NCBI GenBank assembly: GCA_000949895.1
Contig: JWIT01000020.1
Coordinates: 1-64,000, forward strand
Reading direction: 5' to 3'
Source of the DNA: Agrobacterium arsenijevicii
Lineage (GTDB): Bacteria; Pseudomonadota; Alphaproteobacteria; Rhizobiales; Rhizobiaceae
DNA: 64,000 nt
Position numbers and translations under genes: made by a program. The notes under the pieces were generated by a model. It ran no database searches. It had not been told where the DNA came from and was given only the letters and a program-made list of their open reading frames with translations. How positions within the stretch are numbered: position 1 is the first letter of the stretch; each line of letters starts with the position of its first letter. Positions 26,245 through 35,063 of the stretch are shown one piece after another.

Positions 26245-27840
26245 ATGTCGATAACAACAACAACTCGCGCCACTCTGCTGGTAGGATCGCTTCTGATTGG
26301 CGCCAGTTCCGCACTTGCAGAAACAGTTCTGCACCGCGGCAATGCCGGGGAACCGCAGACGCTCGATCAGGCACAGACCTCAATCAACATCGAAGCCTTT
26401 ATCCTGAAAGACCTTTATGAAGGTCTCACCATTTACGATGCTGCCGGCAAGATCATTCCCGGTACGGCAGAAAGCTGGACGCTGTCTGAGGATGGCACAG
26501 TCTACACGTTCAAACTGCGTGCGGATGCGAAGTGGTCGGATGGCGCTCCGGTAACGGCTGGAGATTTTGTTTTCTCCTACCAGCGCGTCGAGGACCCGAA
26601 GACCGCCGCAAAATATGCGAACATTCTTTACCCGATCAAGAACGCCGAAAAGATCAACAAGGGCGAAACTCCCGTTGAACAGCTTGGCGTCAAGGCGGTG
26701 GATGACAAGACACTTGAGATCACGCTAGAGCGCCCGACACCTTTCTTCCTTGAGCTCCTCGCTCACCAGGCGGCTCTGCCAATCTCGAAGGCGAGCTTTG
26801 AGAAGAACGGCACCAACTTCGTAAAGCCGGGCGTTATGGTCTCGAATGGTGCATACAAGCTCGAAGCGCATGTCCCGAATGACAGCTTGACGGTCGTCAA
26901 GAACACCAGTTTCTGGGATGCATCGAACACCAAGATCGATAAGGTCATCTTCTACCCAGTGGATGACCAGGCCGCATCCGTTCGTCGTTTCGAAGCGAAG
27001 GAAATGGACCTCGCTTACAATTTTTCCGCAGATCAGATCGACCGTCTGCGCAAGGCCTATGGTGAACAGGTTCACGTTTCGCCGACGCTTGCGACCTACT
27101 ATTATACCTTCGATACCCGCGAAGCCCCGTATAACGACGTCCGTGTCCGCCAAGCCCTGTCGATGGCGGTGGACCGCGACTTCCTCGCCAAGGAAATCTA
27201 CAGCGGCTCTCAGGTTCCCGCCTATTCCATGGTTCCTCCGGGCATGGCCTCCTACGGCGAGCCCGCTAAAGCCGATTTTGCGACGCTGTCGCAGCTTGAT
27301 CGCGAAGACGAGGCCCTCAAACTTATGAAGGAAGCCGGTTACGGCGAGGGCGGCAAGCCGCTTTCCATCGAAATCCGCTACAACACCAACCCGAACCATG
27401 AACGCGTCGCAACGGCTATTGCGGATATGTGGAAGAACACATTCGGCGCGAAGGTGTCGCTGGTGAACCTCGACGTCGCCTCGCACTATGGCTATCTGCA
27501 GGAAGGCGGCAAATTCAACGTGGCGCGTGCCGGGTGGGTTGCCGACTATGCGGATGCGGAAAACTTCCTCGCCCTTTCCATATCCTCCAACAAGACCTTC
27601 AACTACTCGAAGTTCAACAACGCCGAATATGACGCGCTGATGAAGAAGTCATATGACGAAAAGGATCCTGCAGCTCGCTCCAAGCTGCTGCATGAGGCAG
27701 AAACCATCCTCATGAAAGAACAGCCGGTTGCTCCGCTTCTGACGCAGGCAGACCTGTGGCTGGTTTCCAACCGCGTCAAGGGTTGGGAAGACAATGCTGC
27801 TAACGAACACCTCAGCCGCTTCCTGAGCGTTTCCGAATAA
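26245..27840 (+). CDS. peptide ABC transporter substrate-binding protein (OppA-like)
   Basis: A 531-residue SBP_bac_5 protein. The signal peptide is LLVGSLLIGASSALA, followed by ETVLHRGNAGEPQTLDQAQ, the start typical of OppA. Later landmarks are AESWTLSEDGTVYTFKLRADAKWSDG and VRQALSMAVDRDFLAKEIY. It binds oligopeptides (or similar solutes) in the periplasm. The ATG at 26245 has GGGGAGAG; the frame reaches back to 25810 but that part is the relaxase-scrap region. First gene of an importer operon with the permeases and ATPase that follow. Confidence 0.93.
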   Translation: MSITTTTRATLLVGSLLIGASSALAETVLHRGNAGEPQTLDQAQTSINIEAFILKDLYEGLTIYDAAGKIIPGTAESWTLSEDGTVYTFKLRADAKWSDGAPVTAGDFVFSYQRVEDPKTAAKYANILYPIKNAEKINKGETPVEQLGVKAVDDKTLEITLERPTPFFLELLAHQAALPISKASFEKNGTNFVKPGVMVSNGAYKLEAHVPNDSLTVVKNTSFWDASNTKIDKVIFYPVDDQAASVRRFEAKEMDLAYNFSADQIDRLRKAYGEQVHVSPTLATYYYTFDTREAPYNDVRVRQALSMAVDRDFLAKEIYSGSQVPAYSMVPPGMASYGEPAKADFATLSQLDREDEALKLMKEAGYGEGGKPLSIEIRYNTNPNHERVATAIADMWKNTFGAKVSLVNLDVASHYGYLQEGGKFNVARAGWVADYADAENFLALSISSNKTFNYSKFNNAEYDALMKKSYDEKDPAARSKLLHEAETILMKEQPVAPLLTQADLWLVSNRVKGWEDNAANEHLSRFLSVSE

Positions 27841-27848
27841 GCAGTGCC

Positions 27849-27874
27849 GGCACGGTGGCTGACACCACCGTGCC
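27849..27874 (+). promoter_or_regulatory. hairpin between binding-protein and permease genes
   Basis: Arms GGCACGGTGG and CCACCGTGCC form a perfect 10-bp stem with a six-base loop immediately after the binding-protein stop. Such hairpins in ABC operons commonly stabilise the first gene's mRNA or partly terminate, giving more binding protein than membrane parts. No T-run follows, so complete termination is unlikely. A similar stem occurs in the second importer operon at 38345-38371. Confidence 0.7.
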
Positions 27875-27892
27875 ATGCCGGAGCCCGAAGCC

Positions 27893-28816
27893 ATGATCTT
27901 GTTTATTCTGCGCCGTTTGGCGAGCGCCGTGCCGACTTTGTTTATCGTCGTCACGATTTCGTTTTTCCTGATGCGTTTTGCACCGGGCGGTCCGTTCAAC
28001 CTCGAACGCCCCCTGCCGCCGCAGACCATGGAAAACCTGATGAGAACCTATCATCTGGATGAGCCATTGTGGCGCCAGTATCTCATCTATCTCGGCAATG
28101 CCGTCACCGGCGATTTCGGTCCGAGCTACATCTACAAGGACAATACCGTCGCCCAGTTGATCGGCAAGGGTCTGCCTTATTCGCTGGAGCTCGGTTGTTA
28201 TGCTCTTTTGCTGGCGCTGGTCGGCGGCATTCTTGCCGGCACCTTTGCCGCGCTCAGGCAGAATAGCGCCTTCGATTTCTCTATCATGTCCGTCTCGACC
28301 GTCGGCATCACCGTGCCGAACTTCGTTGTCGCGCCTGTTCTTACGCTGATCTTCGCCGTGTTGCTCGGGCTTCTGCCCGCGGGCAGCTGGGGTGATGGAT
28401 CGCTGCGATATCTCGTTCTTCCGATGATCGCGCTGGCTTTGCCGCAGCTTGCGGTCATCGCGCGTCTGACACGTGGTGCGATGATCGAGGCTCTGCGAAT
28501 GGACCATATCCGCACCGCCAGGGCTTATGGCCTTCCAGCGCGCAGCGTGGTGGTGGTTCACGCCATGCGGGCGGCGATGTTGCCGGTCGTTTCCTATCTG
28601 GCGCCATGCGCCGCAGCGCTGCTGACGGGCTCGGCGGTCATCGAGACGATCTTCACCATTCCCGGTGTCGGCCGCTACTTCGTTCTTGGCGCCATCAATC
28701 GTGACTACACGCTGGTCATGGGAACCGTCGTTCTCGTCGCCATTTTCGTCATCCTGTTCAATCTCGTGGTCGATATTCTCTACGGCCTGCTCGATCCGAG
28801 GGTCAGACATGACTGA
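27893..28816 (+). CDS. peptide ABC transporter permease (OppB-like)
   Basis: A 307-residue inner-membrane permease. It begins ILFILRRLASAVPTLFIVVTISFFLMRFAPGGPF, the standard start of the DppB/OppB family, with six membrane segments in total. The EAA-type cytoplasmic loop reads RTARAYGLPARSVVVVHAMR. It forms the channel with the OppC-like partner. The ATG at 27893 has GGAG upstream; an in-frame ATG at 27875 lies within the hairpin arm and is less likely. Its end overlaps the next gene by eight bases. Confidence 0.93.
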   Translation: MILFILRRLASAVPTLFIVVTISFFLMRFAPGGPFNLERPLPPQTMENLMRTYHLDEPLWRQYLIYLGNAVTGDFGPSYIYKDNTVAQLIGKGLPYSLELGCYALLLALVGGILAGTFAALRQNSAFDFSIMSVSTVGITVPNFVVAPVLTLIFAVLLGLLPAGSWGDGSLRYLVLPMIALALPQLAVIARLTRGAMIEALRMDHIRTARAYGLPARSVVVVHAMRAAMLPVVSYLAPCAAALLTGSAVIETIFTIPGVGRYFVLGAINRDYTLVMGTVVLVAIFVILFNLVVDILYGLLDPRVRHD

Positions 28817-29936
28817 TATCTCCGGCAACATAGCCCCTCAATCGGTGAAAAGCCGAAGCCTGTTCCAGCTTGCAGCCCTGCGTTTCAGACGAAACAAGGC
28901 CGCCATGGCTGGCTCCATCATGCTCGTGCTGATCACACTGTTCTCGTTTATCGGCCCGCATTTCCTCACGCACACCTACGATCAGGTGTTTTCGTCCTAT
29001 GTCTCCGTCGCGCCAAGCCTCGAGCCGCGCCCGGACGTCAACAACCTCCAGAGCGTCATGGAAGGTGTGGCAGGCCGCGCCCGCGTGGAGCTGAAGGAGT
29101 TTTCCGTCGAAGGGCAGACCTTCACCGCAACCGTCACCTCCAGCGGCCCGATTGACCCGCGCACGACACGTTATTTCGACCGCGCCAACGAATTCGAAAA
29201 CACGAAGGTCGTTGCAACGGAAGATGATGGTCGAACGCTGAAGCTGGAAGGCGATGTAAACCGCGAATACTTCTTCTTCGGCACGGATTCGAACGGTCGC
29301 GATATGCTGGCCCGCGTCATGCTGGGCGGTCAAATCTCCATCGCCGTCGGCATTCTCGCCAGTCTCGTTTCGCTCGGCATCGGCGTTCTCTACGGCGCAA
29401 CGGCGGGATACATCGGCGGGCGCGTCGACAATGTGATGATGCGTTTCGTCGAAATCCTCTATTCGCTGCCCTTCGTCTTTCTGGTTGTCGTTCTGGTGGT
29501 CTTTTTCGGCCGCAGCTTCATCCTGATCTTTCTGGTCATCGGCGCGGTGGAATGGCTGGATATGGCGCGTATCGTGCGTGGCCAGACGCTTGCCTTGAAA
29601 CGACGGGAATTTGTAAGCGCCGCCCAGGCCCTGGGTTTGAGCGACTGGCAGATCATCCGCCGTCACATCATCCCCAACACCATTGGCCCGGTGGTCGTGT
29701 TCGTCACGGTTGTCGTACCCAAAGTCATTCTTCTGGAAAGCTTCCTATCCTTCCTAGGTCTTGGCGTGCAGGCGCCATTGACGAGCTGGGGTGCGCTGAT
29801 TTCCGAAGGTGCCAACAATATCCAATCGGCCCCGTGGCTGCTGATATTCCCGGCGATCTTCTTCGTGCTGACCCTGTTTTCGCTGAATTTTGTGGGCGAC
29901 GGGTTGCGTGATGCACTCGATCCCAAGGATCGTTGA
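28809..29936 (+). CDS. peptide ABC transporter permease (OppC-like)
   Basis: A 375-residue permease with an N-terminal helix (LVLITLFSFIGPHFL) and a periplasmic insert of about 120 residues (roughly 55-160) before FGTDSNGRDMLARVMLGG, the usual OppC entry motif. The EAA loop reads FVSAAQALGLSDWQIIRRHIIPN. The long periplasmic insert is characteristic of the OppC subset rather than DppC. It starts inside the end of the preceding permease gene and is followed one base later by the ATPase, so translation is coupled. Confidence 0.92.
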   Translation: MTDISGNIAPQSVKSRSLFQLAALRFRRNKAAMAGSIMLVLITLFSFIGPHFLTHTYDQVFSSYVSVAPSLEPRPDVNNLQSVMEGVAGRARVELKEFSVEGQTFTATVTSSGPIDPRTTRYFDRANEFENTKVVATEDDGRTLKLEGDVNREYFFFGTDSNGRDMLARVMLGGQISIAVGILASLVSLGIGVLYGATAGYIGGRVDNVMMRFVEILYSLPFVFLVVVLVVFFGRSFILIFLVIGAVEWLDMARIVRGQTLALKRREFVSAAQALGLSDWQIIRRHIIPNTIGPVVVFVTVVVPKVILLESFLSFLGLGVQAPLTSWGALISEGANNIQSAPWLLIFPAIFFVLTLFSLNFVGDGLRDALDPKDR

Positions 29937-29937
29937 C

Positions 29938-31548
29938 ATGAATACGACATCTGAAACCATCCTCACCGTCCGTAATCTCAAGGTCGATTTCACCACGCCT
30001 GACGGCACCGTAAACGCCGTCAAAGGCATCGATCTTGACGTCAAACAGGGTGAAACACTTGCCGTTGTCGGGGAATCCGGTTCCGGCAAAAGCCAGACCA
30101 TGATGGGCATCATGGGATTGCTTGCATCCAACGGTGTCATCCAGGGTTCGGCTAAATATCGTGGACGCGAGTTGATAAACTTGCCGGTCAGCGAGCTGAA
30201 CAATATCCGCGGCGCGAAAATCACCATGATTTTCCAGGAGCCGATGACCTCGCTCGATCCTCTCTACAGGATCGGCACGCAGATCGCCGAACCGATCATC
30301 CACCATAGGGGTGGCAGCAAAAAGGAAGCGCGTGCTCGTGTTCTGGAACTCCTGAAGCTTGTCGGAATTCCCGACCCTGAACGGCGTATCGACAGCTATC
30401 CGCATGAGCTTTCCGGTGGTCAGCGACAGCGCGTCATGATCGCCATGGCTCTCGCGAACGAGCCGGACATTTTGATTGCGGATGAGCCAACCACTGCACT
30501 TGACGTGACGATACAGGCGCAGATCCTCGACCTTCTGAAGTCGTTGCAGCAACGCTTCGGCATGGCCATCGTTCTGATCACGCACGATCTCGGCGTCGTC
30601 CGTCATTTCGCCGATCGCGTCGCTGTCATGCGCCACGGGGAGATTGTCGAATCCGGCACGACGGAAGATATCTTCGAGCGCCCGCAGGCGGACTACACCA
30701 GGATGCTTCTCGATGCAGAACCCAGCGGGCACAAACCATCGGTAGGCGACGAGGCGCCGGTCGTCCTGTCCGGCCAGAACGTGACGGTCGATTATAAAAT
30801 TCCGGGTGGCTTCCTGTCGAAGTCGAGCCATTTTCGGGCTGTCGACAGCGTCAATGTCAACCTTCGCCAGGGACAGACCATCGGTATCGTCGGTGAATCC
30901 GGATCGGGCAAGTCAACACTCGGCCGCGCGCTTCTGCGCCTTGCACATGCAAACGGCCGCATTTTCTTTGGCAAGACGGAAATCACCGGTCTTGACCGAA
31001 AGGCCATGCGGCCGTTGCGGCGGCATTTGCAGCTGGTGTTTCAGGACCCCTACGGCTCGCTTTCGCCAAGACAGACAGTCGGAGAGATAATCACTGAAGG
31101 TCTGTTCGTACACGAGCAACAGCTGAGCCGACCGGAGCGGGACAAGCGGGCAATCGAAGCACTGAAAGAAGTCGGTCTCGATCCGGCCGCCCGCAACCGC
31201 TACCCTCACGAGTTTTCAGGCGGACAACGTCAGCGTATCGCAATTGCCCGCGCGATCATCCTCAAGCCCGAGGTCGTCATTCTTGACGAACCTACATCTG
31301 CGCTGGACCGATCCGTTCAAGGACAGGTTATCGACCTGCTGCGTGATCTGCAGAAGGCGCATGGCCTCTCTTACATCTTCATTAGCCACGACCTTTCTGT
31401 CATCAAGGCTATTTCGGATTACGTCATCGTCATGAGAAACGGGAAGATTGTGGAGGAGGGAGAAACGGACGCCATATTCACGAGGCCGACGGCTGAATAT
31501 ACCGAAACACTCATCAAGTCAGCGTTTTCAGCGGAAGTGACACCATAG
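29938..31548 (+). CDS. peptide ABC transporter ATPase, fused OppD-OppF type
   Basis: A 536-residue cytoplasmic protein with two nucleotide-binding domains in one chain instead of separate D and F subunits. Domain 1: Walker A GESGSGKSQT, signature LSGGQRQRVMIAMAL, Walker B ILIADEPTTALD. Domain 2: Walker A GESGSGKSTL, signature FSGGQRQRIAIARAI, Walker B VVILDEPTSALD. Both sites look intact. The fused arrangement is common in Rhizobiales. The ATG at 29938 has AAGGAT and begins directly after the permease stop. It closes the operon, and a hairpin follows at 31554-31572. Confidence 0.94.
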   Translation: MNTTSETILTVRNLKVDFTTPDGTVNAVKGIDLDVKQGETLAVVGESGSGKSQTMMGIMGLLASNGVIQGSAKYRGRELINLPVSELNNIRGAKITMIFQEPMTSLDPLYRIGTQIAEPIIHHRGGSKKEARARVLELLKLVGIPDPERRIDSYPHELSGGQRQRVMIAMALANEPDILIADEPTTALDVTIQAQILDLLKSLQQRFGMAIVLITHDLGVVRHFADRVAVMRHGEIVESGTTEDIFERPQADYTRMLLDAEPSGHKPSVGDEAPVVLSGQNVTVDYKIPGGFLSKSSHFRAVDSVNVNLRQGQTIGIVGESGSGKSTLGRALLRLAHANGRIFFGKTEITGLDRKAMRPLRRHLQLVFQDPYGSLSPRQTVGEIITEGLFVHEQQLSRPERDKRAIEALKEVGLDPAARNRYPHEFSGGQRQRIAIARAIILKPEVVILDEPTSALDRSVQGQVIDLLRDLQKAHGLSYIFISHDLSVIKAISDYVIVMRNGKIVEEGETDAIFTRPTAEYTETLIKSAFSAEVTP

Positions 31549-31553
31549 ACTAT

Positions 31554-31572
31554 CGCCCGGCCGCGCCGGGCG
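31554..31572 (+). terminator. GC-rich hairpin after the importer operon
   Basis: CGCCCGGC and GCCGGGCG form a perfect 8-bp stem with a three-base loop six bases beyond the ATPase stop. No clear T-run follows, so it is either a weak intrinsic terminator or an end-protecting hairpin. Confidence 0.6.
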
Positions 31573-31791
31573 CTCTCTGGCTCTGTTACGGAAAAATCCG
31601 ATTGTTGGGCGAAGTCTTATTATTCCGCGGCCACGCAAGATTTGCGTGAGTTGTACCAACGTCCTGGTTTGAAATCGAATCCGGTCACAGACGCGCCTGC
31701 CGCATTTCACGCCCTCCCCTTACCGTCCCTGCAACACTTGGCGAAACCGCGCGTTATAAGGGGCAGAAACTATCAAAATGCCGGGGGCAAC

Positions 31792-33270
31792 ATGGACGAC
31801 AAGGTGAGCATTCCGAGGATCAACCGGCTCGTGTTGCAAAACCTCATAGCGGGCCTCAGTGACGGGTTGATCCTGCTCGAAAGCGACGGAACAATCACCT
31901 GGGCCAACAAAGCGGCACTTCAGATGCACCGTATTGAGACCATGCCGGAGCTTGGCGAGGATGCCGCTGCCTACCGCCGAAATTTCACGCTTCGATATCG
32001 CAACAACCATCTTCTCGATGAAGGGCAATATCCGCTGGAACGACTTCTGGCGGGCGAAACTTTCGAAGATGTGACGGTGCAGATATCGCCGAGTGGCGAT
32101 GAAACGGATTGCTGGATCCACACGGTACGCGGCCTCATTCTTGAAGATGCCGGTGCAAAACCGGACGTTCTCGTGCTGATTATCCGGGACGAAACGCCGC
32201 GTTTCGAGGCCGAGGCACGCTTCGAGAGCGCCTTCAACGCCAATCCCGCACCGGGGCTGATATGCCGGCTGGAGGACAAGCGCTTCATCCGCGCCAATCA
32301 GGGTTTTCTTGAAATGACGGGGTTCAGCCGTGAAGAGATCATCGGTATCAGTGTCGAGGAACTCGGCCTGTTTTCCGAATGCGACACCGGTGAGGACGCA
32401 CTGACGAAGCTGTATGACGGCCGGCTTATTCGCCAGCGCGAAGCGCTCATACCCATCCCCGGAGGCGACAGGCTGGTTATCGTCGCTGGCGAAACGATCG
32501 CTGTTGCCGAAGAATCATGCATGCTGTTCACCTTCGCCGATCTGGATGGCCGCCGCAAAGCCCAGAACGCTCTGCGACAAAGCGAGGAACGCTTCTTCAA
32601 GTCCTTCCGCCTGTCCCCTGTTCCGGCAGCGATTTCGAGGCTCGACGACTTCGTGCTGATGGAAGTCAATGACGCGTTTCTGGTCCTTTGCGGGCGCAAT
32701 GAGGCCGAAGTCGTGGGCAAGACCGCCAGCGAATTGCGGCTATGGGAGGACACGGGCGCGCGCCGCGACCTCGAAAAGCGGCTGAAGGACAACATCCCCA
32801 TCCGCGATGAAAACATGCGCATGAATCTTGCCGGTGGCGGCATGGCCGAGTGCATCATTTCCGCCGAACGCGCCGAGATCAACGATCAGCTCTGTGTCAT
32901 CTGGGCGATACAGGATGTTACGGAGCGGCGCAGAACCGAGAACGAACTGATCGAGGCGATCGAAAGTGTCATGACCGATACATCCTGGTTCAGCCGCACG
33001 GTGGTCGAGCGGCTGGCCGGACTGCGGCAGAACTCGCGTGGCGCAACCTCTTCCACCTCCCTCAAGGATCTGACGGAGCGCGAAGAGCAAATCCTGTCAC
33101 TGATCTGCGATGGTTGCAGCGACAAGGAAATGAGCGACAGGCTGAACCTGTCCAAACATACGATCCGCAACCACATCGCCTCGCTCTACGGCAAGATCGG
33201 TGTGAACCGCCGTACCGCCGCCGTTATCTGGGCGCGCGAGCGCGGTTTTACCGGCCGGAAGGAAAAATAA
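31792..33270 (+). CDS. multi-PAS sensor with C-terminal LuxR DNA-binding domain
   Basis: A 492-residue soluble regulator. It has about three PAS-like modules: residues 10-140 (LIAGLSDGLILLESDGTITWANKA), 145-265 (FESAFNANPAPGLICRLEDK, NQGFLEMTGFSREEIIG), and 270-395 (SFRLSPVPAAISRLDDF, NDAFLVLCGRNEAEVVG), each with its PAC-type end. At 425-488 lies a LuxR helix-turn-helix: LTEREEQILSLICDGCSDKE, then LSKHTIRNHIASLYGKIGV. A one-protein sensor-regulator is implied. The ATG at 31792 has GGGGGC upstream. Its targets are unknown; the stress-protein genes immediately downstream are candidates. Confidence 0.88.
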   Translation: MDDKVSIPRINRLVLQNLIAGLSDGLILLESDGTITWANKAALQMHRIETMPELGEDAAAYRRNFTLRYRNNHLLDEGQYPLERLLAGETFEDVTVQISPSGDETDCWIHTVRGLILEDAGAKPDVLVLIIRDETPRFEAEARFESAFNANPAPGLICRLEDKRFIRANQGFLEMTGFSREEIIGISVEELGLFSECDTGEDALTKLYDGRLIRQREALIPIPGGDRLVIVAGETIAVAEESCMLFTFADLDGRRKAQNALRQSEERFFKSFRLSPVPAAISRLDDFVLMEVNDAFLVLCGRNEAEVVGKTASELRLWEDTGARRDLEKRLKDNIPIRDENMRMNLAGGGMAECIISAERAEINDQLCVIWAIQDVTERRRTENELIEAIESVMTDTSWFSRTVVERLAGLRQNSRGATSSTSLKDLTEREEQILSLICDGCSDKEMSDRLNLSKHTIRNHIASLYGKIGVNRRTAAVIWARERGFTGRKEK

Positions 33271-33411
33271 CGGCCGCCTTTACGAAAATAGGTCAGTTAG
33301 TACCAGTTCAACTAGTAGCTAATGCTCTGCAATGGGCAGTTTTTCCGGCCTACCTTTCCATCATGCCGTTAGCAACAGCGGCGTCGTCTCTAACGATGGA
33401 AGGAGTTCGTC

Positions 33412-33591
33412 ATGGACAATAACCGTATCGAAGGTGTCGCCCGCCAGGCAAAGGGCACGATCAAGGAAGCGGCCGGAAAGATCATCGGCAACGACAGGCT
33501 TCAGGCGGAAGGCAAAGCCGAGAAGCTGGCTGGCCAGGTACAGGAAAAGCTCGGCCAGGCGAAGGACGCCGTCAAAAAAACTCTCAAGTGA
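33412..33591 (+). CDS. CsbD family stress protein
   Basis: A 59-residue highly charged, Lys/Ala/Gly-rich protein with the CsbD pattern: NNRIEGVARQAKGTIKEAAG, IIGNDRLQAEGKAEKLAGQV, then QEKLGQAKDAVKK. CsbD-like proteins are made in general stress responses; their molecular role is not clear. The ATG at 33412 has GAAGGAG. It is too short for many gene callers. The 140 bases upstream hold its promoter, but no general-stress sigma site of the GGAAC type was found there. Confidence 0.92.
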   Translation: MDNNRIEGVARQAKGTIKEAAGKIIGNDRLQAEGKAEKLAGQVQEKLGQAKDAVKKTLK

Positions 33592-33622
33592 ACCACCGAT
33601 GTTCACGGCAGGAGGTTTCACC

Positions 33623-33946
33623 ATGATGCTTGCATATGGACCGGACCCGGCGGCAAGCTGCAATCCCCGCGAAGTCAGCCTGTGCGCCGCGCTGCAAGCC
33701 GTCATTGCCTATGCGGACGGGCAGGAAAAAAGCTCGATCTCCGTCACCTCCGTCGAGGGCCGCATCGTGCTCTCCGGCGAGGTGGAAACACTCTCTGCCT
33801 TCGAACGCGCGGTCATCATCGCAGAATGTTTCGCGTCGCGCCCCATCGTCGCCGATCTGGAGATACGGCAGCGGCCCCACACCTATCTGGATGCACCGTC
33901 CCGGCGCATCCACCTTGCGAATAACAACAGGAGTGACAAACAATGA
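33623..33946 (+). CDS. BON-domain-like small protein
   Basis: A 107-residue protein with the beta-alpha-beta BON pattern in residues 25-80: ALQAVIAYADGQ, ISVTSVEGRIVLSGEVETL, AFERAVIIAEC and VADLEIRQR. BON domains occur in proteins thought to bind membranes or help envelope stress. It has no signal peptide. The ATG at 33623 has a strong GGAGG site; the open frame continues upstream through the CsbD gene but is not used. Its last bases overlap the start of the next gene. Confidence 0.75.
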   Translation: MMLAYGPDPAASCNPREVSLCAALQAVIAYADGQEKSSISVTSVEGRIVLSGEVETLSAFERAVIIAECFASRPIVADLEIRQRPHTYLDAPSRRIHLANNNRSDKQ

Positions 33947-34449
33947 AGACTTTCGTTCTCGCAACCGCGATTGCAACGCTGGCCCTCGCCCCGATTGCTT
34001 CCGCCGAAACGAAACACGGTGCAAAGCGCACCACGCAAACCGTGCAGAAGGAACGCGTCGGCACGCTGTCCTGCGAAATCGCCGGCGGCGTCGGGCTTGT
34101 GGTCGGTTCCAGCAAGAGCGTTGCCTGCGAGTTCCGCCAGCGCTCCGGCAAGACCGAGCGTTATACCGGCACGATCGGCAAGCTTGGTCTCGATATCGGT
34201 GTGACCGGCAAGACCTATATGAGCTGGATCGTGCTGAACACCGCAGCCAGCCGGGTGGGTGATGGTGCGTTGAGCGGCGATTATGTCGGCGCTTCCGCAG
34301 GCGCCTCTGTCGGCGTGGGCGTCGGCGCCAATGCACTGATCGGCGGTAATGCCAAGAACTTCGCGCTTCAGCCGCTCAGCGCCGAAGTCGGCACCGGCGT
34401 CAACATCGCCGCGGGTGTCTCGCACCTGCAGTTGAAGCGCGCAGGCTAA
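33943..34449 (+). CDS. DUF992 exported protein
   Basis: A 168-residue exported protein with a cleavable signal peptide (KTFVLATAIATLALAPIASAE). The mature part matches DUF992: VGTLSCEIAGGVGLVVGSSK, CEFRQRSGKTERYTGTIGK, LGLDIGVTGKTYMSWIV and a Gly/Ala-rich stretch GASAGASVGVGVGANAL. The function is unknown; it is probably a periplasmic or outer-envelope protein. Its ATG overlaps the BON gene stop, so the two are coupled. A terminator hairpin follows at 34511-34536. Confidence 0.9.
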   Translation: MKTFVLATAIATLALAPIASAETKHGAKRTTQTVQKERVGTLSCEIAGGVGLVVGSSKSVACEFRQRSGKTERYTGTIGKLGLDIGVTGKTYMSWIVLNTAASRVGDGALSGDYVGASAGASVGVGVGANALIGGNAKNFALQPLSAEVGTGVNIAAGVSHLQLKRAG

Positions 34450-34510
34450 ACCAGAAATCCGGCGTCGAGCTTCAACATCGGTTGAAGATTGGTCCCAAGG
34501 ATCTCGCTCG

Positions 34511-34536
34511 AGGCCCAGCCCGTCACGGCTGGGCCT
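34511..34536. terminator. terminator hairpin after the DUF992 gene
   Basis: AGGCCCAGCC and GGCTGGGCCT form a perfect 10-bp stem with a six-base loop, 60 bases after the DUF992 stop and before the convergent cupin gene. No T-run follows on the plus strand; it may act in both directions. Confidence 0.65.
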
Positions 34537-34656
34537 GATGGTGCCGAAAACCTCCGGGGGGACGGTACGGTAACTGGCAGGCTGCTGACCGACTACTTCT
34601 GGCGGCCTAGCCCTGCCTCTCCCGGCTTCGCCGAAGCTACTGCCCCTCCCCAAACC

Positions 34657-35004
34657 TCACGGCTTTGGGATGACAGTTGCGAGCTTGCGAAACGGCGACA
34701 GGATTTCCAGGCGGCTTGGCACGCCCTTGGCGATACTGATAATCGAACCGGGACCGATCTTCACCGGGGCGGCTTCGGCCTGCGAATACATCGCCTCGCC
34801 CTCGACGACGACGAAGGTTTCCTCAAGGTCGCGACCCGGATAGTTGTAGATGCCGGGCTCGGCTTTCCAGACTGCGACGATCGTGCCGTTCTCGATCTGG
34901 TCCTGCCATATCTGGCGACGGTAGGAACCGCCGTCCCGGCCTTCGGCCGGCATGGCCGGGACAAGATCCACGTCATCGGAAATATTGAAAATCGGCATCG
35001 TCAT
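34657..35004 (-). CDS. small cupin (cupin_3/DUF861-like) protein
   Basis: A 115-residue single-domain cupin. The pattern GTIVAVWKAEPGIYNYPGRD followed by LEETFVVVEGEAMY and IGPGSIISIAKGVPSRLEI is that of the cupin_3 group, which includes ureidoglycine aminohydrolase and EutQ relatives. The common metal histidines are largely replaced, so a structural or binding role is possible. ATG at 35004 with AAGGAG. It is the last gene of an importer/oxidase operon, 59 bases after the FAD oxidoreductase, and may act on or sense the same substrate. Confidence 0.85.
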   Translation of the reverse strand: MTMPIFNISDDVDLVPAMPAEGRDGGSYRRQIWQDQIENGTIVAVWKAEPGIYNYPGRDLEETFVVVEGEAMYSQAEAAPVKIGPGSIISIAKGVPSRLEILSPFRKLATVIPKP

Positions 35005-35063
35005 GGGAATTCTCCTTGCTGTGTCTGTTGATGGTTCGCACGGGCGCTGCGGCCGTGCAGGTG

